Assembly: GCA_036345935.2 (NCBI GenBank)
Contig: JADWOT020000368.1
Coordinates: 1 to 64,000 of the forward strand
From: Taenia hydatigena
Lineage: Eukaryota; Platyhelminthes; Cestoda; Cyclophyllidea; Taeniidae
Direction of reading: 5' to 3'
DNA: 64,000 nt
Shown: piece by piece, positions 13,621-25,632 of the stretch
How the letters are laid out: the number at the start of each line of letters is the position of its first letter
Numbering within the stretch: position 1 is the stretch's first letter
Program-made: the position numbers and the translations under genes
Notes under the pieces: generated by a model
What the model saw: only the letters and a program-made list of their open reading frames with translations
What the model was told of the DNA's origin: nothing
Databases searched by the model: none

Positions 13621-14681
13621 TAATATCAAAAGCAGCTGCAGAAGACTGGAAGCCTCGAAATTTCAGACCTGAACAAAACAGATATGAAAAGGATGAAGCA
13701 GGTACCACACTTAATCATGCTACATCGATAGCCAGAGCTTGTCCAGATCATTTCCAGACCAAAGCATAAGAAATATGGAAAGCAGCGCAGCTAATGCGAC
13801 ACTCATGAACAAATTTGCGATGGTTCCAGCTGTGCGCTGATATAAAATGCCAATTATTTCCATTATGGTGGAACGAGAGCAGTGGCTAATTTATGGCTTT
13901 CAATTAATTTCCTTCCGTCTTGAAGTATCTTTTAAATACTTTAAGTTCACTGATGCTACCTGCGTATTCTATAGACTTGTTTATTAGCCTGAATTAACGA
14001 CCCGAATGAAGCGGCTATCGCTGTGTAATAATAAAAACATAATAAATTGTAAAGTAAAATTGTCGAACAAGTGATCACTATTACTTATTTTGCAAGAAAA
14101 ACGACACAAATAGCTATAAAATGCTGTTTACTCTTACCTGGGATGTGTGCGAAGTAATGGCATAGGCAGAATTCTGGTTCCATGTAGTCACTCGACTAGC
14201 CCATGTTCAATGATATGGACGCTAGTGTAGCAAGATGTATCTCCGTGTAAGTTGAAGGACTAAATACGGTTTCCGTCAAATAATCCCTGGTAGTTTGGAT
14301 ATATTATCCATAGGTTCCAATGCATCCACAGGAGAAATGGCACTGCCGCCGTCAATGACCTTGAAGCCGAAGAGCGAATTAGTTAATTTAAAGGCTTGCT
14401 TTCCTAACACGAAGGTACTAGCAGCGATCAAAACATGGCTTTTGCATATTGCTTTCATAATTTACACTTATTTTGATTTTAAATGGTGCATGGTGTATTC
14501 GATTTGGTTTTTGTATTCCACTCGATTAAATAATGCAAACTTGTTTTGAACCCGAATATATTAATTAGTATACTCGTGTAGCCGTATCTGATTGTAATTT
14601 TTAAATACATTTATAAAATTTGTTTATTCGGAGGAAGTGCGGGGGCAACGTTCTTTATTTTATTGTCCCTAACACCACCAA

Positions 14682-14850
14682 TGCAGCGTTCTGAGGCTTC
14701 CTTGAAAGCAAATGAATAAATAATGCTAAGGCAGAAAATATATGTTTGCCGAACAGGAAGAAAATCTAAACTGCCGGCATGACCCAGAGACCTCCTCACC
14801 TGACAACGGCTATGGGACCACTCAAGTGACTTTAACTAGAACCAGCAGTT
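14682..14850 (+). repeat. Diverged full-length copy of the ~170-bp dispersed repeat
   Basis: The unit begins 'aatgcagcgttctgaggctt' and ends near 'agaaccagcagttgcacaac'. It aligns along its whole length with the copy at 14,920-15,090, including the central 'ccggcatgacc' and 'gaggtc' landmarks, but it is clearly older. It lies about 70 bp before the next copy in the same orientation. Confidence 0.6.
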
Positions 14851-14919
14851 GCACAACCCAAGCATTGCATTCGCTTCTTCAAATCTAGCTATTAAGATCC
14901 ATACCATTACTAAAGACAT

Positions 14920-15090
14920 TGTAGCGTCCCGAGGCTCCCTCAAAGGCGAAAGAAGACAGAATGCTAGAGTAGAATACATATTCAACAGGCAGAAGGAAAT
15001 AAGCCGCTAGCATGTCCTGGAGGCCAGCCCACGCAGCCAGGGCAATATGGCCACCTCTGTGACCCTGACGGAAACCGGTAGTTCAAACAA
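14920..15090 (+). repeat. Dispersed ~170-bp repeat, well preserved copy
   Basis: The unit starts 'tgtagcgtcccgaggctccc', continues through an AT-rich 'gaatacatattc' segment, 'gccagcccacgcagc' and 'gcaatatggccacctctgtg', and ends 'gaaaccggtagttc' plus an A-rich tail. It faces a reverse copy at 15,731-15,897, so 14,920-15,897 has the layout of a foldback element about 980 bp long, like the one at 35,357-36,472. I found no coding capacity and no hammerhead-type core in it. Confidence 0.75.
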
Positions 15091-15727
15091 AGTATTACAG
15101 ACATGGCTCGCAATTTTAGTTTTTGACAATGTTGCAATGCACTGTAGGCACTCCTTTGTGCCAATATTTTACCTTACACGAGTTGTTAAGACTGAGTAAT
15201 TTGGGGTGCATACTTTTAGAACATTTATATTTTAAGCCACTACGTAGTCTTGCTGGGACCAATTCTTTTGCTCTTTGTGAACAACTAGGTATCAAGCACA
15301 TACATTCCTTTATAAAAGGTATTCACGCCTTCAGTATGCGCATGACATGCATTTCGATCAGTTGACAAAGCTTTGCTTGACTGCCTCTGCTTTACAATTG
15401 CGGTGGTTGCGTTGGCTTCACTAAGAAGGGGAGATCATCATTTATGACTTCATTTATCCCACCCGCCGTCCATGCATGAGATTTTGCCCTGGTTAATGGG
15501 TCTTGTCGATCGATCGCCTGCGTGGCGGAGTAACTTAGGTGCAACCAGGACAGTGCATGCACCTATCGATCCATCGATCGGCCGGCATCGATGAGTCAGC
15601 AAAGGGCCGCACGCTGAGAATGCAGCATATGGAAATCTCAACCTCACATCCACCAAAACATTCAGCTGTGACTTATCAACCAGCACATGTAATCGTCATT
15701 TCCATTGTCTTTCTGCCTCGACCTTCA

Positions 15728-17274
15728 TGGTTTGTCTGGGCCGCCGGTCTTGGTCAGGGTCACAGAGGTGGCCATATTGCTGGTCTTATAGCCAAGTTAG
15801 AGGCTCATTTCCTTCTGTCTCTTGAACATATATATGTATATATATTATGTCTGCGTTCTTCCTTCTTTTGCCTTCAAGGGAGCCTCGAGACGCTGCAATG
15901 GCTTTAATCGATAGTCAAGTCCTTAAGCTTTATGCCGTTGCCTAAGTATTAAATGCATGCGTCGTTTTGGACTATTAAGCTGCAATTGGTTGTTCATTTG
16001 ACGCTTTGTTCTCTCCATATGGTGAACGGTGTTATTGACATTGGTGAAATCGCGGACCGTCAACTCAATTATTTGTCTTCGTCTCCTGCGACTCTCCCAA
16101 ACTTTGCAATCGTATAAATTAAATCATCAAAGCACTCATGATAAACGCAATATCTGTTCAACTGGATGTTGTTTTGCTAGTCCACATAAGAACCTTTATC
16201 TTCGTGCATTCCCGATTCCCAAAGTTAGCACATTACGTCACAAAATGTTAAAAAATATGCGTGCTGATCCAGAAAAAGATACAATTGCAAGAGCCAAGAG
16301 TGCTTATGATAGCAATGCGCATAGGTCCTTGTTTCAGCAGACGACTCTCTAATTCCTACAATTAATCACCAGGTCTGATTGTTACTCTTATTGCTGTATG
16401 TACTGCTCAAATTTATCGAATTTGATTTTCAAGTAGGAGCAGTAGTGGTAGAGATTATTTAGATGAGAGGTAAGTGTAAGTTAGTGTGTAGGCTTTCCTT
16501 AAATCCACTGCGATCGCAAATGTATAAATGTTGCATTTCAAAATGCCCTAAATTCTTCTTTAAGGTCGTTAAAATAGGCACATCAACATCTGTTGGCTAT
16601 ATATTTTTCTCCATCAAGTTATGGTCTGCTATGGATGGGTTTGAACATCCCGTAGATACTGTTACCACTTCACAAAATGCCTACATGTGTACGTCCTCGT
16701 TTCAAATTAACTGCTCTCACTTCAGAATAAGCGCTCAATCCACAGGCAGCGTGCAATCGAAATCCATTTTGTAAACTGACAATATAGCAAAATGTTCGAC
16801 AGTTGTCATTATCTGCCCTCATAAAACTACATTCGACATTTTAAATAAAATAAGCGCATGCATCTGCAGTCCGTCGCTTCTTTGCCTTCACCAGCATCTC
16901 AACAATTTCACCTTAACAGTTAAATTTCTTCAGAACCCACCAAGTGTTGATAGTAAAACAGAACTTTAATAGGAATGGATTTTACCGCCGTGGTTTCGAA
17001 TGATTGGCGAGGGTTTTTCCTGGCAGCAGACAGTAGAACAAAAATTTTGGCCGTGTTTACCCTCTTCAATCCATGACATATTCGGAGTCATTTAATGTGA
17101 TAGTTTACTCGAGCAGAATCCAAAATGGCATGTACTGTCCTCTTATGTCGCTCCGCTAGCCGTAAAAATATTTTATGACAAGGTGGCTTTTGGTAAAGTC
17201 CTCTTATTACTAAGGAATTTTACTAGCATTTAAAAGACTATTATGTTCTACCACCCACTCTTATTACTCTGAGT
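15728..17274. other. Unique central spacer of the palindrome
   Basis: These 1,547 bases are not repeated on the other side. The spacer starts almost immediately with a reverse-oriented copy of the ~170-bp dispersed repeat (15,731-15,897). The remainder is AT-rich. It has two plus-strand open frames of about 100 codons (16,029-16,352 and 16,463-16,774) without a recognisable domain, splice context or start context, and I do not call them genes. Active palindromes usually have short spacers, and a spacer of this size would make the structure more stable during replication. Confidence 0.9.
15731..15897 (-). repeat. Dispersed ~170-bp repeat at the palindrome junction
   Basis: This reverse-oriented copy carries plus-strand landmarks 'gggtcacagaggtggccata' and 'cttttgccttcaagggagcc' and a TA-rich core with a short (TA)n run near 15,827-15,846. 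It begins about three bases inside the spacer, directly after the left arm stops at 15,727. There is no counterpart on the other side of the spacer. It may be the second terminal arm of a foldback element that starts at 14,920. Confidence 0.75.
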
Positions 17275-17911
17275 TGAAGGTCGAGGCAGAAAGACAATGG
17301 AAATGACGATTACATGTGCTGGTTGATAAGTCACAGCTGAATGTTTTGGTGGATGTGAGGTTGAGATTTCCATATGCTGCATTCTCAGCGTGCGGCCCTT
17401 TGCTGACTCATCGATGCCGGCCGATCGATGGATCGATAGGTGCATGCACTGTCCTGGTTGCACCTAAGTTACTCCGCCACGCAGGCGATCGATCGACAAG
17501 ACCCATTAACCAGGGCAAAATCTCATGCATGGACGGCGGGTGGGATAAATGAAGTCATAAATGATGATCTCCCCTTCTTAGTGAAGCCAACGCAACCACC
17601 GCAATTGTAAAGCAGAGGCAGTCAAGCAAAGCTTTGTCAACTGATCGAAATGCATGTCATGCGCATACTGAAGGCGTGAATACCTTTTATAAAGGAATGT
17701 ATGTGCTTGATACCTAGTTGTTCACAAAGAGCAAAAGAATTGGTCCCAGCAAGACTACGTAGTGGCTTAAAATATAAATGTTCTAAAAGTATGCACCCCA
17801 AATTACTCAGTCTTAACAACTCGTGTAAGGTAAAATATTGGCACAAAGGAGTGCCTACAGTGCATTGCAACATTGTCAAAAACTAAAATTGCGAGCCATG
17901 TCTGTAATACT

Positions 17912-18082
17912 TTGTTTGAACTACCGGTTTCCGTCAGGGTCACAGAGGTGGCCATATTGCCCTGGCTGCGTGGGCTGGCCTCCAGGACATGCTAGCGGCT
18001 TATTTCCTTCTGCCTGTTGAATATGTATTCTACTCTAGCATTCTGTCTTCTTTCGCCTTTGAGGGAGCCTCGGGACGCTACA
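17912..18082 (-). repeat. Mirror of the dispersed repeat copy 14,920-15,090
   Basis: This is the right-arm counterpart, readable on the plus strand from 'ttgtttgaactaccggtttc' to 'gggacgctacaatg'. Its partner end repeat, present in the left arm and spacer at 15,731-15,897, is missing here, because the palindrome ends between them. Confidence 0.75.
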
Positions 18083-18151
18083 ATGTCTTTAGTAAAGGTA
18101 TGGATCTTAATAGCTAGATTTGAAGAAGCGAATGCAATGCTTGGGTTGTGC

Positions 18152-18320
18152 AACTGCTGGTTCTAGTTAAAGTCACTTGAGTGGTCCCATAGCCGTTGTC
18201 AGGTGAGGAGGTCTCTGGGTCATGCCGGCAGTTTAGATTTTCTTCCTGTTCGGCAAACATATATTTTCTGCCTTAGCATTATTTATTCATTTGCTTTCAA
18301 GGAAGCCTCAGAACGCTGCA
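18152..18320 (-). repeat. Mirror of the diverged dispersed-repeat copy
   Basis: This is the right-arm counterpart of 14,682-14,850, nearly identical to it, and arose with the arm duplication. Confidence 0.6.
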
Positions 18321-19381
18321 TTGGTGGTGTTAGGGACAATAAAATAAAGAACGTTGCCCCCGCACTTCCTCCGAATAAACAAATTTTATAAATGTATTTA
18401 AAAATTACAATCAGATACGGCTACACGAGCATACTAATTAATATATTCGGGTTCAAAACAAGTTTGTATTATTTAATCAAGTGGAATACAAAAACCAAAT
18501 CAAATATACTATGCACCATTTAAAATCAAAATAAGTGTAAATTATGAAAGCAATATGCAAAAGCCATGTTTTGATCGCTGCTAGTACCTTCGTGTTAGGA
18601 AAGCAAGCCTTTAAATTAACTAATTCGCTCTTCGGCTTCAAGGTCATTGACGGCGGCAATGCCATTCCGCCTGTCGATGCATTGGAACCTATAGATAATG
18701 TATCCACACTACCAGGGATTATTTGACGGAAACCGTATTTAGTCCTTCAACTTACACGGAGATACATCTTGCTACACTAGCGTCCATATCATTGAACATG
18801 GGCTAGTCGAGTGACTACTTGGAATCAGAATTCTGCCTATGCCATTACTTCGCACACATCCCAGGTAAGAGTAAACAGCATTTTATAGCTATTTGTGTCG
18901 TTTTTCTTGCAAAATAAGTAGTGATCACTTGTTCGACGAATTTACTTTACAATTTATTACGTTTTTATTATTACACAGCGATAGCTGGTTCATTCGGGTC
19001 GTTAGTTCAGGCTAATAAACGAGTCTATAGAATACGCAGGTAGCATCAGTGAACTTAAAGTATTTAAGAGGTACTTCAAGACGAAGGGAAATTAATTGAA
19101 AGCCATAAATTAGCCGCTGTTTACATCAGTGCACAGCTGGAACCATCGCAAATTTGTTCATGAGTGTCGCATTAGCTGCGCTGAGTTCCATATTTCTTAT
19201 GCTTTGGTCTAGAAATGATCTGGACAAGCTCTGGCTATCGATGTAGCATGATTAAGTGTGGTACCTGCTTCATCCTTTTCATATCTGTTTTGTTCAGGTC
19301 TGAAATTTCGAGGCTTCCAGTCTTCTGCAGCTGCTTTTGATATTAATCAGTAGTGAACTGGTTTGGATAGAGGGGCATTTA

Positions 19382-20748
19382 ATTTATGTTTCCAAGGGAA
19401 CGGTAAATAATCCTGCTAAATCTCTAAGCTTTATATATATTTCGCTTTGATTCAGCCTTACCCAGAAATGGCACCCTACGGTCTTTTGTCTTTTGTAAGT
19501 GTTTCATGACATTCTCAAGTTATACAGTGACGACTTAGTTCTGCTCAGCTCATATCGAGGTTAGTTGCGAATGAAACTGAATTAGTTGTATTATGCTACT
19601 GCGCCGTAATCCATCAATTTTGATTTTACCCTTGATCAGAAAAGAAATGCTGTGGCCTCTTGTTTAGTGTAAATACATTCTGAAGCTCTCGATTTAAGTA
19701 ATGAATACTACGTCTCGGTCGAAGCGTACTGAGATTAGTTTATGAAAAGAACCGAAGGTAGTCGAGTAGTCACTTCTTCCCAGGACATCACTTCTGATTT
19801 AGCCTTGACCAAAATACGGGTTCCGCGGCCTCTTGTAAAATTATACGTAATTTTTTCGAGTCAAGCAATGACGACATGATTCAACTCGACACACATAAAA
19901 CTTATTTAGGAGAGGTACCGAAAATATGCGGGTTATATCCCTGCACTCGATTTCATTCCTTTTGATTCAGCCTTTATTAGAAAAAGGCACCCGTGAACTC
20001 CCGCCTCCTGTTATCGTTTTCTGATGTTCTAGATTTGCGTAATGCCGCTTGGGTTTTAATTGACCTGCTTAAATTTTATCTTAGGATTAGAATCAGAAAT
20101 AGCCAGGTTACGTCTCTGATATAAAACCCCTTGCGATTTATTTTAGCCTCGATCAGAAAAGGCATTCCGCGACCTCTCGTCTACTGCTACCGTTTCCTGA
20201 TGTTCTCGTCCCATGCAATGCGTGTTGAGTTTGCGTTGGTAAAGTAACCGAAATTAGTCGTTTCATGCAGCGGCGGTCTATTTGGTCACCTTTTATTAAG
20301 CCCCAATTAGGATAGACAATATGCGGCATTTTGAGCATTGCAATCCTTTTTTTTCAATTTAAGTAATGTCGCTTTAGCATTTTCTGTAGAAAAATGAACC
20401 GAAAGCGGCTGGAATATATCACTGCGCTCTCGTTAACTGCTTTTAGATTCCGCCTTGATCATAATAGTGAATCTTCAATCTTTTGCCTTTGTAGTTTTAT
20501 TTTGATGCTCCGTGATTAATTATTTAATGCCGATTTATAATTGCGGTTCGAGCCTATATTTATGAAGGAAATGAAAATAGCCTATCTATATTGGTTCACT
20601 CTGTTACATTTCTTTTATTTATGCTCAATGAGAATTAGGCCTTAGGGGCCTTTTCTTATATTTAGCATGGTTTCGTTAGTCTTTCCGCTTCAATCTACAT
20701 TTGCTTAAGCTTTGGTGCACTTGCTTGGTTCCTTTTGGTTGCACTTTT
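19382..20748 (-). repeat. Mirror copy of the degenerate tandem array
   Basis: This is the right-arm counterpart of 12,240-13,620. The same units occur in reverse order and orientation and differ from the left arm by scattered substitutions and a few short indels. Corresponding units of the two arms resemble each other far more than neighbouring units within one arm do, which shows the array predates the inverted duplication. Confidence 0.7.
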
Positions 20749-23700
20749 AGTTTAAGTCGTAATTAAATCTTTTAATTTTGCCGTGCCTCATGTATTAAGA
20801 GCCTTTATTTACAGCTATAGCCTAGAGGTCTAAGGTCTGTAAGGACGATATTTTAACCTGTTTTGATGTAGAATTGCCTACTCTTGTGTACCGTTTATTT
20901 GTTTCTGTTGTAAGCGCTTGTGGCAGTATTCGTAAGTTAATCTTACAGAGCAGGCTAAGAAAGCTTGGGACTGCAGATATGCTTTTTCTTATTCGTTTCG
21001 ATCCAAATTTGCTTAGACCGTGTGCCAATGGCTTGCTACATTTTTAAGGGTCTGATGTTATTTTCATTATAAAATGTCACGGCATAAGTGTGGCTGATGT
21101 TTGCGGAGTCCCTGTTAAATAGAAAGCTGAGAAAGCTCGCGCGTGCAGATGCGCTGTTTCTTATTTGTAGAAATCCAGAATTGATTTGGTTTGCATTTTA
21201 GCAACTTGTCTTCTTTTATAAAACGGCTGCCGACCATGGGCCTTCTTGATTGCTTTTGATGTAGAATAGTGGAGGAAAAGCACAAATTTAAACATTGCTT
21301 GCGTAGTATTGAGAAGGGCACGGATTGTGGATTGCACTTTTTGCCACTTAAAGGGATACTTGGTCTTTGAAGAACCCATTTGCGACTGTATAATGGCTAC
21401 TGTTGAGAATGTTGTGTGAACTTAATTCCCCACATTGCATTTGCTGTGGTCATGGTGGGCAGTAGGCATCCCTACACAACGTTTATTTGGTTAGCAAATG
21501 GTTCGATTGATCATTGGTTTGGTCATGTTAATCGGTAACCGTTTTGCTTGCAATCAGTGACTCCTAGTAAGGAGAGCATGAGATTCTATTTAAAGAAGAC
21601 TTGGTGCATTTAGATGCTGCGTCTCTCCATCCTGCTTTAAACCACGGTCGCACATGCCACACTTTATCCTTTTGGTAACAGTGACAGTGGAAGCCCATCC
21701 ACGTCCTCCCCTCTTCTCGTAGTCATGGCGACAATCTCAACTTGCAGCTGTTTATGCGGCCTTTGATTAGACTAGTGGCTGCATCGGTTGAGATGCTAAC
21801 GGTCCTGTGTGAATGAATTTTTATTGTTTCCTTCCAGATACAACTGCTTCATCCACTCTGCTTTCAAAGCTGCTTTTAGTGCTATTCTGTAATCACTCTT
21901 TTCTTCCACGATTGCTCTGTCTAAACGAGGTAGCAGAAGTTGGGAAGGATATGCCACATCGGTTTAACTCTGGCTGACTTCGCCTTAAGACATTTTTGGC
22001 ACTCCCTGCGTTTTTTACTTCCCCGGAATTTGCACAAATAAGTGCGTTTTTGTGCACACATTCTAAATTGTTAGCATTTAACTGAATTCCATGTGCATGA
22101 TTTATTGCTGATCGTCAGAATCCTGTAATAGGTCGTAAGAAGGAGTTGAGTTTTATGAGCATGCTAAATTTCTTATTTAGGCTTGTGTCAACCGTTGCCT
22201 CTTGATCAAATATTCTTTGGAAGCCTCCACCATTAGCGCTTTTTTATCCTTCTGCCCCTTCGTATTCATTTAGCTAGTTCCAGTTAACCATACGTGTTGT
22301 GTTAGTCCATGTGCTGATCATACATAGGCAAGATGATCTCAGTTGGCAGTACTAATAGAACCTACGAGGGTAATAAGTGAAAAGCCATATTCATCTTAAT
22401 GTGACCCAAATGATAGCGGAGGAAAGCATGCCCCAACTTAAGTATAAATCTTGCCTTTGCTATCAATTTGGACGTTTTGGATGGTTAGTTTCTACCCTGC
22501 CTTCACTTTCGGTTCTACGCGCACCGACTTTGGTGCGATTCATGCGGATGTATATTGGGCACTTAGCCTCCCCTTCATTTTTGACTTTCTCACGGCTAGC
22601 GCATAAAATAAGATTCTAGTAGCTTCTAATGGCATAGGCTTACTTTTCTTATGAGTTGGTGTTTGTGGCTGACCCTAAGCCAAAGGAACGGCGTCTCATG
22701 ACAGTGCCAAATCGTGTGCAACGCATAGGCAAACGTAAAGTTGACTTAGTAAAAGGTATGTAGGTGCATGATCGTGATATTTTCAGTTCTTTTTAGGAAT
22801 TTAAAGCATCTTTCTTTGCCACCTTTTGCGAGTCCAGCACAAGCCAATGGACGCTAATGACACAAAGTGCGGTCTTTGGTAGAGGAGCGGATGGAATTTG
22901 TAACGCGTTAGAGGAGGAACAAACCGGTAAGCCCGTTCTTTTGGACACAAAGTTGGACGAATTGATTTTTTCCCTGCTTACTTTGTTTAATTTATTCCGT
23001 TTTAAGACAAGCAACGAGGTTGGGCGTGGCAGCAGACTTCTGACTGAGACACATTATCTGGTTAAAAGTGTATGCTTGAGACTGTTATTTGACAAGAGCT
23101 AGACTGTTTTGCAGACAGCTGGCGTTGGACTAGCAGTCGCCGCAGAAAATGGATTTGCCAGCATGGACGCTGCATCGCTGTTTCCTACGATGTTGTCGCG
23201 TTCGTGATGTTGTGGCGGATTAGTGTTTGTGCTGCGGTTTCACACAAAAGTACCTTGCGAACTCATCTAATACCTGATCACCGGTCATGAGAAGTGGAGT
23301 CAACCCTGTCTCATTTCAATGTGCTGTTGCTGCTGCTCAAAAGTCTGTGGCACTCTAGTGTAAACCTTTTTCAGACAATTTAAGCAGGGGATCCCCGTAA
23401 AATGATACAAAAGTGACCTCACCCACAAGAACACTTTTGCCTTTCATTTGCTGCAATAGCTTCATTTTAATGTGCCATATTTTGCATTCATGGCGTCGAA
23501 TCGACGTCGTGATTGAAAAGTCGACTACACTGCAAAGATTTGACATTTTTATTCAATACAGATGGTCTAGAACTTAAAATTGATAAGACTATTGAATAAT
23601 AAATAACAAGATGCCCTTAGATATTGCTTCTTACCTTGTTCACTTAGGAGCGGACATTTATTTGCTAGTTATTTTGATATGTTTTGCGTCTCAACCACAA

Positions 23701-24736
23701 TAATGAACCCCTTTTAGGCAAGAAATAAATAATTGTCTTTTTCTCAGGTCTTTTTTATTGCCTGTGTGGTAACTGCTACAATATCCGAATCGTGCTGCAA
23801 TCCATTTTGACAAAATCTATCGTGGTTGTGGTGATGGTGATGATTACAGCAGCTGCACTCCCGGATGGGCTACTAAATATTTGCTCCTCCAATGACGAGC
23901 TAAATGCGTCTTCAGCAACTTTAATATGCACCAAATGAGCAAATTCAAGCCAAAGCAGTCAAAATTTTACTTTAAGCGTAGCCTCGACGCGCAGTCTGTG
24001 CTACCGCTTAATTAAGTCTCGATTCTCAAATTGAAATGGTTAGATTATTTCATAATTGCACAATGATTGAGACTGCTGTTTTGCATCTATTCTGCTTCTT
24101 CAAGCACGAGAACTTTCTCCGAGTTCGATTTGCCCACTTCTGTGGTGAGGAGTGATTGAATAGTTGAGTGGATAGATGGGAACTGTGGGTAGTATTGCGA
24201 AAAGTGGAGACGACGAATAGGCACCTAAAATTGCATACTAGCCCTTTTCTCTCTCAGTCTACGGAGGGTTGTGCTGCCCTGCCAGGGCGGTACCGCTGCT
24301 GAAGTGCATTTTGGTGGCCGGCGCTGGCTAATGAATCTGTGCTGACACCGCTAGAAGTCTACAAAGTCTGGCTCAGTGCTGTACTTTTCTATGTTCTTAA
24401 AGCCGTCTTTTGGGCAGAGAGCACTTTCGTCAGTGCAAATGGAAGCTTGGTGGAGGAACTGGCTAAGTACCAGTGGTGCATGATCGCATTTGTACTTCTA
24501 ATTAAAATGCGTTTTTGTTTAGTTACTTTACTACACTGCGGCATGTCTCTTCTGTGAGATTTGGCCTTCCGCATCAGCAGCAATTTTGTGGCAACTGGAT
24601 AAAAATGACGCTGGAGTAGATGACTTCCGTGGATTGATCGTGTAGATCATAATGACCAAGGTTGGATGTTACTGAGCCCCCTTTAAATGCACCTATTGCT
24701 CTAATTTGTCGTTACTTGTTGCATTGAAATAAGGCG

Positions 24737-25632
24737 TTTCGACTTGCACATCAAGGTGGTATCAAATTTAAGAGGTCTGGAGGCGGTTATGGAAGAAGGC
24801 GCCTTGTTCAGTTTTGAATAGTAGGCATGAAATAGAATGATTGCCGTCAATTTTATTAAAACAGCACTGCCTAGAATGCTAGCGATTTAAGTCGAGAGTA
24901 GGAATGCTCGAGATTTATGTTTTGTCTGCGTAAAGCGATGCTTTGAATCAAAATTGATGTGTAATTGATTAACAATTCGAATCCTACATAAAAGTAGTGC
25001 GTGCTGAGTAATAACTGAAGCAGACAAGCACGAGTAGGAACCTATTCCACTACCTGAAACCAGTAGGAAGCCTTGGCTGCAAAATCCATTCACATTAGGG
25101 TTCGGTTCCACTACTTCCGCTTGGCGGGTTAAGGAGTCATTTCGTTATTAAAAAGTAGCACTGAGCCTCTGTTGGTAGGAGAGGGAGATTGGCTGCACAG
25201 CCATACATGCCCTAATGCAAGAAAATTGCACAAATAGTGGGTAGTAATGGTTATTTGATGTCTCGCCGAATCGCCACACTTGAATTTAGCCACCGACTAC
25301 ACGAAGCTTGTGGGTTGAGTAATTATCCTTGGGAGGAGACAGCCCATCTGCAACGAGGGCGTCCACGTATTGCCAATTTTCAGATATTGGGTGCCACATC
25401 CCTACATCATTCGATTTTTAGGTCCAATAAAGGACTATGCAGGAGTCATACACTTCCCTTAAATATAAACCCCACCACCATTGCTAATTGTAAGAATGGA
25501 CTAGAGAAAATTAAGCAGAAGCGGCAAAAAGAAGAATGGCAATTACGCCTGGTGGTTTAGTTTGCGGTTATTGAAGGCAAATGTCTAACATAGATGGGAC
25601 TTATGCGCATTGGTGACACCTCTGCAATATTT
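24737..25632. other. Right-arm-only insertion of about 0.9 kb
   Basis: The left arm reads through without this block at about 8,270-8,290. In the right arm the block separates 'ttgcattgaaataa' from 'gcacttctgtctttagc'. It contains a 107-codon plus-strand frame (25,237-25,560) and a 74-codon reverse frame. I recognise no transposon or host domain in either. Possible 'ttgcac' copies near both ends hint at a short target duplication, but this is weak. A further right-arm-only block of about 125 bp lies at about 25,826-25,950. Confidence 0.6.

Larger units (their letters stand above)
1..15727 (+). repeat. Left arm of a giant inverted repeat (palindrome)
   Basis: The whole stretch recurs in reverse complement at 17,275-33,967. 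Paired coordinates sum to 33,968 at the outer end, about 32,599 in the 3.6-5.7 kb part, about 32,988 at 9.9-12 kb and 33,002 near the centre, the shifts reflecting insertions in one arm or the other. Base 1 pairs with base 33,967, so the arm continues past the window edge or ends exactly there. The inner end is sharp at 15,727. Many short open frames occur, but none shows a domain I know. Most carry amino-acid changes or stops between the arms, so I treat the arm as non-coding. It contains a degenerate tandem array, four partial or complete copies of a dispersed ~170-bp repeat and a 1.4-kb arm-specific insertion, each listed separately. Confidence 0.95.

Noticed and set aside
14920..15090. Hammerhead ribozyme in the ~170-bp repeat, as in some flatworm SINEs
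   Set aside because: The conserved ctgatga...gaaa core with closing stems is not present in the repeat or its copies. Only a short 'ctgacggaaac' resembles part of it.
25237..25560. 107-codon frame in the right-arm insertion as a transposon protein
   Set aside because: No recognisable transposase, reverse transcriptase or other motif, and the frame has no supporting ends or copies within the window.
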